Of a stretch of DNA of 64,000 nucleotides, positions 57,820 through 64,000 are shown one piece after another. Both the position numbers and the translations under genes were made by a program. Position 1 is the stretch's first letter. The number at the start of each line of letters is the position of its first letter. Source of the DNA: Paramarasmius palmivorus (lineage: Eukaryota > Basidiomycota > Agaricomycetes > Agaricales > Marasmiaceae). The DNA is taken from the NCBI GenBank assembly GCA_037176845.1, contig JAYKXP010000063.1:62001-126000 (forward strand), read 5' to 3'. The notes under the pieces were generated by a model. That model did not search any database and was not told the origin of the DNA. It saw only the letters and a list, made by a program, of their open reading frames with translations.

Positions 57820-58557
57820 GGAGCGGACAAGGATATTTCAATGAGCAGTGAGGGTGGAAGTATTCGTGTGGATGGATTCACCAGAGTGTAAGTTCGATGT
57901 GTCTTGAATCAGAACCAGAAACAGCCACGGGCCAGCGAAAAAAAATTGTTGTATACGTGCTTTCACATGGTGACTGCTCCAAGGTATATCAAGAGTGAGA
58001 GCCTGATCACACCCTTTACACGTTCCGGGGTGTGACACGTACAGACGTGCGCCCCGGTTGCTGCAATACTAATGAAGGTGAGCGAAAACGTGGAGGATGC
58101 CTTGATCGCGTGAGTCACGAGTTATAGATTCAGTGCTCAGAGAGCTAATGCAATGGAGGTGGTAATAAAGAACCGCCTCCCTCGATGATTCTTGGTAATG
58201 TTGCATCGTCAGATATTATGTTCCGTGGATCTACGAGTACAGTAGACACTTCGAGGGAACGTGTGTATGTAAGGGTGCCTGCGGATCGCATGTCAACTGT
58301 ATGTAAGTGGGCAGGAGAGCGTGAGGCGAATATACATGACATATTCATCGGAATTATCCTAGTCTCCGCCAGAAAACCTGACATTTCCGAATACGGCTAT
58401 TTAGTAACGTGGTTTCTCGGCCGGAGAGATGGCCCTTTGACACCACTGGCAGCTCGTCGCCACTGCGCCTCTTGAATCTTCATGTGGATCGGCACTGTTC
58501 TGTTTGATGGATGATGAATATTTCCCAGTTCTACATCTTCCTATCCAGATTCCTATG
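57820..58557. other. No recognisable gene; NACHT promoter side
   Basis: Upstream region of the minus-strand NACHT gene. A plus-strand frame at 58185-58475 shows no motif. No TATA box is obvious. Confidence 0.35.
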
Positions 58558-58591
58558 CATCAGGAAAAACCTCATTTGTGATTTCGGCTGA
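58558..58591 (+). repeat. Left terminal inverted repeat of the small TIR element
   Basis: Pairs with 59961-59994: the first 15 bases are identical, then scattered mismatches through TGATTTC to CTGA. Confidence 0.7.
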
Positions 58592-58937
58592 GTTTGACAG
58601 AATTGTGCTGATTAGTGCTGATCTCGGCTGAAATCTCCTGAATCGTCCTGAAATCCGTATCAGCGGATTTCACCAGATTTCAGCATGTCCCCCTGAACCG
58701 TTGATAATTTCAGCAGAGTTCAGCAAATTTCAGCGTATTTCAGCGTCTTTCACCACAATGATACCACGAATCTACACTTTTCATTGCTCATCATAGGCTT
58801 CCTGGCATCCAATATTCAAATTATAGTGAAAGAGATTTATTGACGGCTACGTATGCTACTACTATACAAGTCTCGGTACTACTAGGTCGCAAACAACACG
58901 TTTCTTTTCACTTCTGAGCAAGCCCTCTCGCGATCCT

Positions 58938-59650
58938 TCAACACTGTTGCGTCTGCACAAAAATACTTCCTGGGAAAGGCCAAAAGTTGTTAGAGTATGT
59001 ACAGTACAGGAAATCGCATGTCAAACGTACCACGTCAGGGATTGGGAGCCATTGCACCTCATCGTTGATGGCGAGCCTGAAAACTGCATTACAGATTAGA
59101 AGACTGTTGGGTGCTGAAACATACCTTTGAGACGAGGCGGCTAACTTGGATGTGTCGTGCAGCTGCTTCAAGGGGCGGGTTGAGGTTTGTTGAATGGCGT
59201 ACTTAGCATCTAGAGCAAATATGAGTTCAGAATTACCGACCATAGCAAGAGACCACATACTGACGTCCATCATCCACAAAGGGTATGCAGCAGTCACGTC
59301 TATTGAAGTTGAAACAAGTGTGAGCCGAAACTAATAATAAACGATAAAAGGAGGACCCACGCTCAAACCGATATTAGTAGAGCTAACGTCAATCTGCAAT
59401 GCGAAGCCTGAGCTACGTACATGGCTGGTGCCGGAATATTAGCAAGTGTCGATTGTGGGCATTGGAGAGATGGACAAGCTGGGACAGACAGTTTTCTGTA
59501 AGTCGAACGATTCTTGTGTTGATAGGCTTCGGAGTTTACCGAAGAACTGTACAGTTGAGCAAATAAGGTTTTGATGACGTGCTCGGCGCAGGTATACCGG
59601 CGACTCGGACTTGTAGATTTTCTTGTTCTCGCCTCTGCAATGTCTGTCAC
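58938..59650 (-). CDS. Possible gene inside the small TIR element
   Basis: Minus-strand blocks separated by good splice signals: TDIAEARTRKSTSPSRRYTC and HVIKTLFAQLYSSSVNSEAY, then VTAAYPLWMMDV, then DAKYAIQQTSTRPLKQLHDT, then LAINDEVQWLPIPDV. No start ATG was found for the first block (the frame begins with GTG at 59650), so the coordinates are approximate. I do not recognise the family; it does not resemble a transposase. It may be a captured host gene fragment or a passenger gene. Confidence 0.3.
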
Positions 59651-59960
59651 AACTCGATATCTCTTTTCTCATGAGGAGTCCATTTAGAGACAAGTCAATA
59701 TATTCATTATTCCTGCAAGTATTGACTGAATTTCAAGAGTATTCACACGTTGGAGGCAAGATTGCTCCCTTTGAATTATTCAGCTACCTGCTTGTGATTG
59801 CCCGTGAAACTCACGAAGGAATCAGTAAGTTTCACCAGAAATCAGCGGAATTCAGTGGTGAAAGGCAACGGGTCGCGGCTCTCAACCAATTTCACCGCAA
59901 ATCTCACCGGATCAGTGCTGTAAGCACCTTTCAGCCAAATTCAGCCGACATCACCGTTTT

Positions 59961-59994
59961 TCAGGAGAAATCATAGATCAGGTTTTTCCTGATG
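59961..59994 (-). repeat. Right terminal inverted repeat of the small TIR element
   Basis: Partner of 58558-58591; ends CCTGATG at 59994. Confidence 0.7.
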
Positions 59995-61489
59995 TGCCCA
60001 GTCCCACAAGACCGGATCCATTGGGGTCGGAAAGAGTGTGTTCGACAGTGCTATCACCGAAGCAGGATGTGCAATCTAGAGAAACCATGCGTATTGGACT
60101 CCTAATAACGCTCGCTGTATCCGTGACAGGGCTACGGACACGACATGGTAATCCGTCATCCGAGCTCCAGCGCTAAACTGAAACCGAGATTACAACTTAA
60201 GCGCCGACACCTTGAAAACTACCTCCCCGTCGCCGACCATCATCCAGCACTCCCTCCGTCATTTAAAATCATGCTACACCTGGGAAAGTGCTTCTGTAAT
60301 CTATCCCGATGGGTCCGAGGTGCGATATTGCGCAAGTGTAGTTGATTATTGACGGTTCTGGGGAATGGGAATAGAAACGCTCGCTATGTGCTAGCATATG
60401 AAGCTGGGTACCCACGGAGACGTATATTTGGGATGTAAACAAGATGGGATGTAGGTTGCTTTTGAGGAGGTTGCAGGGACTTGTTGGCCGGCTGACTTGA
60501 ACCTGGTATGTCGTATGCTGGCCTTCTTCATTGACAATTGGTGTAAGACTTATATGATAACCAGATGTCGGTGTGTGTCTAGTGATTATAGCTATTCAGT
60601 ACGAGAATTTGCGGCAGTTAGGGAAGTCGGAAACGAACCTTCTATAACGCATCCAATATCGAGTCACTGTCGCTGCCGCTGCCTCTTTCCTCAATGCGTG
60701 ATCTTCTTCTGAACCAATCCTGGTCGTAGTGACCTCTACTCCGAGTCTCGTTCATCCTTTTTCGTCAACTTGCCCTGAGATCTTAGTGAAGGATTAGGTG
60801 GGGTAAGCCACCGAAGAATGTGACCGGGGGACCCCTATTCCGAGTCTTCCTGTTGCAGCGTTCACAAGCTACGAGTGGGAGAAGGAGGATGTCTCTGACA
60901 GGCGGGAAAGATATGGGGTTGGACCGTTTTATTCGTCAGAGGTGGAGATGTAATGGGCGTAGAGTTCTGGGAGGTGGAGATGGATCAGGTATTCGGCGCC
61001 GGTGAATGAGGAGCTACACCATTCTCGGGATCAGCTTACTGGAGCATGACAGAGAAGGGGAATAGGACCTACCGATTGTTGTGTGGAAACGGACACGGGC
61101 TTTTGTGGGCAACAATATCCCTTCTTGCTTTCCTCCTGTATTCCTCTCCGTCAAGGGCCCGAATTATATAGCTCTTCTCGGCGAGGTTACAATGTCTCCG
61201 TGTAAGGCGCGGCATGTGAATGTAGAAGAATGCAGTCACGTTCGCGGCGTATCCCTGAAGAGAATGTAGCATGCGATGTAGAATCGAACGATTGTGCCAA
61301 TATGTCCATGGAAGGAGTTAAAGGTTGGATACTGCTGATGTGGGGGGAGCGGCCGAGGTTCTGACGTACCGCAGGGTGTAGTTTGGCACCGATGGATGTA
61401 AGAGGACGAGGTTAGGCAGGGAGCGTGTTGATAGCTTGATGACAGTCCGAGTGTTATGGGTTATGTGAATGGTTCGCTCCGTGAGATAA
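59995..61489. other. No recognisable gene (1.5 kb)
   Basis: Short frames on both strands without motifs. Part of 60.8-61.3 kb may be a strongly diverged extension of the dispersed repeat, but I could not align it by eye. Confidence 0.3.
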
Positions 61490-61690
61490 CAGCATAAAAC
61501 GCACCTGGGTCTCTCAATAATCATGCTAAGCAACGAGTCTTGTTCTTCAAAGATAGTGGAGAACGATTGGTAAGGAGGATCATGGGCGTCAGAGGAAAAA
61601 AGCAACTTTACATAGACCTGTGACCGATCCGTACTCAGCTTGCGCGTCACGTAGGGGTCAGTCACAGGCCTAAACTTTACCCACGTGGCC
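61490..61690 (-). repeat. Dispersed repeat, copy 3 (promoter-proximal part only)
   Basis: Shares TAAAACGCACCT, GATCATGGGCGTCAGAGGAA and CACGTGGCC blocks with copy 1 at 22.57-22.73 kb. The first-exon ATG context (ATGATCCTCC) is kept, but the frame soon reaches a stop. Confidence 0.45.
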
Positions 61691-62262
61691 ATTCGTCATA
61701 CCAGTGACGTCATCGCTTGACCGCTTCTTTCTGAACCACCATCTCGCCATCATTTAAAGCACTCTCCAATGCATTCGTCAAGGTGCGGTACTGATACTTC
61801 TATTTACATGAACTACCAACCTTCCTCATCACGCACTCCATCGGTTTAACGCGACAGAGCAAACGTTACGCTAAACTTTTGACACTTTCGTTCCTATTTA
61901 CTTGTGGACTTGAACGGCTGAAGATCCTCAGACAAAATCTCTTCGCCCTTGGGAAGGGTTATCGCGATCAATTTCTGCACAAATTGATATACCTCTCTGG
62001 GAGTGCATCGGTTACATGATTCCAGACCAGCCAATCATTACACGTTGAAAACCCAGAAAACTGTACAAGGGTCACAGGAACAACTGGGGTAAGTGATCAT
62101 ATACCTCTTCTTTACCTGTACGAGGATACTCCCTTTAGCATTTCTCCCCCTACAACAGCCTTTCGTGCGCTATCAGATTCTCACAATCACAATTGCAGAT
62201 AACTGTCACACAGAGCGAATTGCCTACCACAAAGTGTTGAAGACACCCCACCACGTCATTCA
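61691..62262. other. No recognisable gene
   Basis: Short frames only. Two AT-rich stretches but no repeat pattern. Confidence 0.35.
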
Positions 62263-62712
62263 ACAGTAATGGTGGTTTCACTATAAACAGCGGTGCAATC
62301 AATAATGTCGTCCCATATGTCGAGCCTACTACCCCGACGTTTCGAGCTCTTGAGGACTATTGAGGACATGAACGATACCGTGGCCCTTCGGTTCGCAATT
62401 CAGCCCGCCCGTCGCATGTCCGTTTCCAGTACTCTGATACCCAGGACATACCCGCTCCTCCATGAGTCCAAGAGCTCTTAGATTTGCGTCGGATCAGATC
62501 AAGATGGCGATAAATTCGATGAGGATGTTGGCCACTCAAAATTGTATACCAAGCGCGTACCGGCGGGTCTTCTTCTTGCAGCACCCTTCGGGAACGACTA
62601 TTCAACCGCCATCGACGGAGACACGAATACTACCAACAATGAATCTCATATATCTGATCAACAGACGAACAACACGCAAATCACGCATATCAGTAGGTGC
62701 TTCAAATTGCAT
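62263..62712 (+). pseudogene. Relic of a GGxF-motif gene
   Basis: At 62264-62300 the plus strand reads NSNGGFTINSGAINNV, close to the N-terminus of motif gene C (NNSGGFTLNGGAFNNV), but the initiating ATGTTC is replaced by CGTCATTC and the frame soon ends. About 300 bp on, another frame reads GNDYSTAIDGDTNTTNNESH, resembling the repeat part of gene B. The two parts are not joined in one frame. I read this as a decayed family member; chance is not excluded. Confidence 0.35.
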
Positions 62713-63326
62713 TAAGTCCAATGAGTCTCATCTTCCACCGAGATATTTCAAGACCTAATGCAGATGCGGAAACGGAAAGTGCCTCAGTCATCTTCGGCAT
62801 ATCCCTCCGACGATAATGAGTCCCATGGGTAGCAATATACTCGATTAATGCTAAATGCCAAGAAAGACTATCCGTGAAGGACTCACTCATTGATCCAAGC
62901 AATCTCAAATTACGAAGCAGGCTTGAGAACGATGATAGGGTGTGTCTTCGTTATATATGAACAAGCTCTTTTACCCATGCTGGACGCTAGGATACAAAGA
63001 GCTTAGGAGCTTTCTTCTTGTCGTAAAGCTGCGCTTCTTATGTTCCCGAGAACACCATCGCGAACACCCACAAGGCCGTTTCGTGATCCCGCACATTCGG
63101 AAGCCCGAAAATGGATCGAATACGCCGAACATGTTCGTGGAAGGATCGTTGATAAGACCCATTAATTGTATCTCAGTTCTCATTGTGAGAAATGCACTGC
63201 GGGGTATAATCATGTGCTTAAACCATGAGCCGGCCTTCTGTAACCCTTCTTCTCACAGTACAGGACGATGTCACTTACCAATGCGCCCATCACAACTACC
63301 GTTGATTGAACGCGCACCCATCTCAT
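62702..63326 (-). CDS. Unknown gene, low support
   Basis: Possible exons on the minus strand: MRWVRVQSTVVVMGAL (ATG 63326) ending at a GTAAGT donor, then KAGSWFKHMIIPRSAFLTMR and INDPSTNMFGVFDPFSGFRM with CGITKRPCG before a possible donor, and LLGSMSESFTDSLSWHLALI, HYRRRDMPKMTEALSVSASA, ending at 62702. The blocks look coding by composition, but joins and phases are not proven and I recognise no domain. Confidence 0.3.
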
Positions 63327-64000
63327 GTACCTGAGGGAAGGCTGAAGAAGACAGTGTTTATTTGAGGTGTCAGGCTGTAGATAGGATGGTTTGGTAGACT
63401 AGGTTTCCAAAATGAAACGGTAGCCGGACCGTCCTCGGAAGATGATGGCTTTCTGTCAAGGATAGGATCAGCTTTAGGAAGCTGCCGCGTTGTGCACGTA
63501 TTACCATCAATTGAACGAAAAGTAAACTGGCGCTATTCCTCTTCAAAAATTTCTTCTCAATCAATTGAACTACATTACTGTAGCATATCAGTGCGAAGGT
63601 ATACAGAAAGACCGTACTTAAGATAGGCAAGCACGGAATGCAATATGTTCATTGCGTGAAAGAGTGATGTACTTAACTCAGACTGAGGCTGACGGTCGTT
63701 GAGACAAGACAATCCCAACTTAGCATTCATAAAAATGCATTAGGAACATGGTATATACTATGATTGAGAGTAGTTACAACGTGTTGAGACGCATGCAAAC
63801 TACAAAAACTGGTACCCCCTGCTACATCATGAGAATCCTTTATCAAGTAAATAAATGAAGTGACCAAGTGAAATATTGACTTGGAATTGCCATGACCCGA
63901 TGACAACCCAATAAGAGCCAGTACATAAAGATGTGGAGGGTGTACCATGTCAGAATACCAGCGTGCAGCTCTGGTTTCGCATCTGACCGGCTAATCGTCT
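63327..64000. other. No recognisable gene
   Basis: Short frames without motifs up to the end of the window. Confidence 0.35.

Larger units (their letters stand above)
58558..59994. mobile_element. Small TIR element with CTGAAAT subterminal repeats
   Basis: Left end CATCAGGAAAAACCTCATTT (58558) pairs with the reverse complement of the right end, CATCAGGAAAAACCTGATCT (59994). The inverted repeats are about 34 bp with five or six mismatches. The next ~200 bp on the left and ~170 bp on the right are packed with CTGAAAT, ATTTCAGC and related words in both orientations, which resembles the subterminal repeats of hAT-type transposons. No clear target duplication was found. The interior holds a minus-strand coding-like region but no recognisable transposase, so it is probably non-autonomous. 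Confidence 0.65.

Overview
The window is nuclear DNA of a filamentous basidiomycete, most likely an agaricomycete. The signs are genes split by many 50-60 nt introns, a GH10 xylanase, a bicupin oxalate decarboxylase, F-box/LRR-type proteins, a fungal Zn2Cys6 regulator, a NACHT (NLR-type) protein, and KDZ and Ty1/copia transposons. Nothing in it looks bacterial. I recognised no rRNA, tRNA or CRISPR.

Layout. 1.3-2.7 kb: an intact secreted GH10 xylanase (minus). 4.0-5.9 kb: a Zn2Cys6 transcription factor (plus). 6.2-6.5 kb: a small unknown protein. 9.4-12.6 kb: three neighbouring genes whose first exon encodes an Asn/Gly-rich N-terminus with a GGxFNNVxGNQ-type motif; one ends in a membrane anchor and one carries a 1-nt frameshift. 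15.8-19.7 kb: two related F-box genes, each broken by one apparent single-base indel. 20-25 kb: no recognisable gene, but one copy of a dispersed repeat.

25.2-44.2 kb is the centre of the window. An oxalate decarboxylase gene is cut in its first exon by a 16.7-kb element (25446-42110). The element is flanked by the 7-bp duplication TAGGCCC and has imperfect terminal inverted repeats. Inside each end lie long arrays of degenerate palindromes (core TCAAAATTTTGA), in opposite orientation at the two ends. It encodes a KDZ (Kyakuja-Dileera-Zisupton) transposase with two in-frame stops, an intact TET/JBP-family 2-oxoglutarate/Fe(II) dioxygenase of 463 aa, and at least five accessory proteins. KDZ elements carrying TET/JBP genes are known in basidiomycetes. 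What is new to me is the complete view here: both ends, the target duplication, the interrupted host gene and the inverted palindrome arrays.

44.4-53.4 kb: two inverted ~390-bp repeats bound a second probable DNA element, inside which sits a full-length young Ty1/copia retrotransposon (45013-50895). Its LTRs are 265 bp and appear identical, its target duplication is ATTAG, and its gag-pol has two in-frame TGA codons. 53.4-54.2 kb: a second copy of the dispersed repeat. 55.5-57.8 kb: an intact 741-aa NACHT protein whose N-terminus carries the same kind of motif (GGNFYNVAGD) as the 9-12 kb genes. 58.6-60.0 kb: a small element with ~34-bp terminal inverted repeats and many CTGAAAT/ATTTCAG subterminal motifs. 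61.5-63.3 kb: a partial repeat copy, a relic of the GGxF motif, and a poorly supported unknown gene.

How the parts may work together. The NACHT protein and the three 9-12 kb genes look like a receptor/partner set sharing an N-terminal assembly motif, comparable in logic to fungal NLR/amyloid-effector pairs; this is inference. The KDZ element couples a transposase to an enzyme family that oxidises 5-methylcytosine. Four of the five premature stops in transposon genes are TGA and could have come from CGA, as methyl-CpG deamination would produce.
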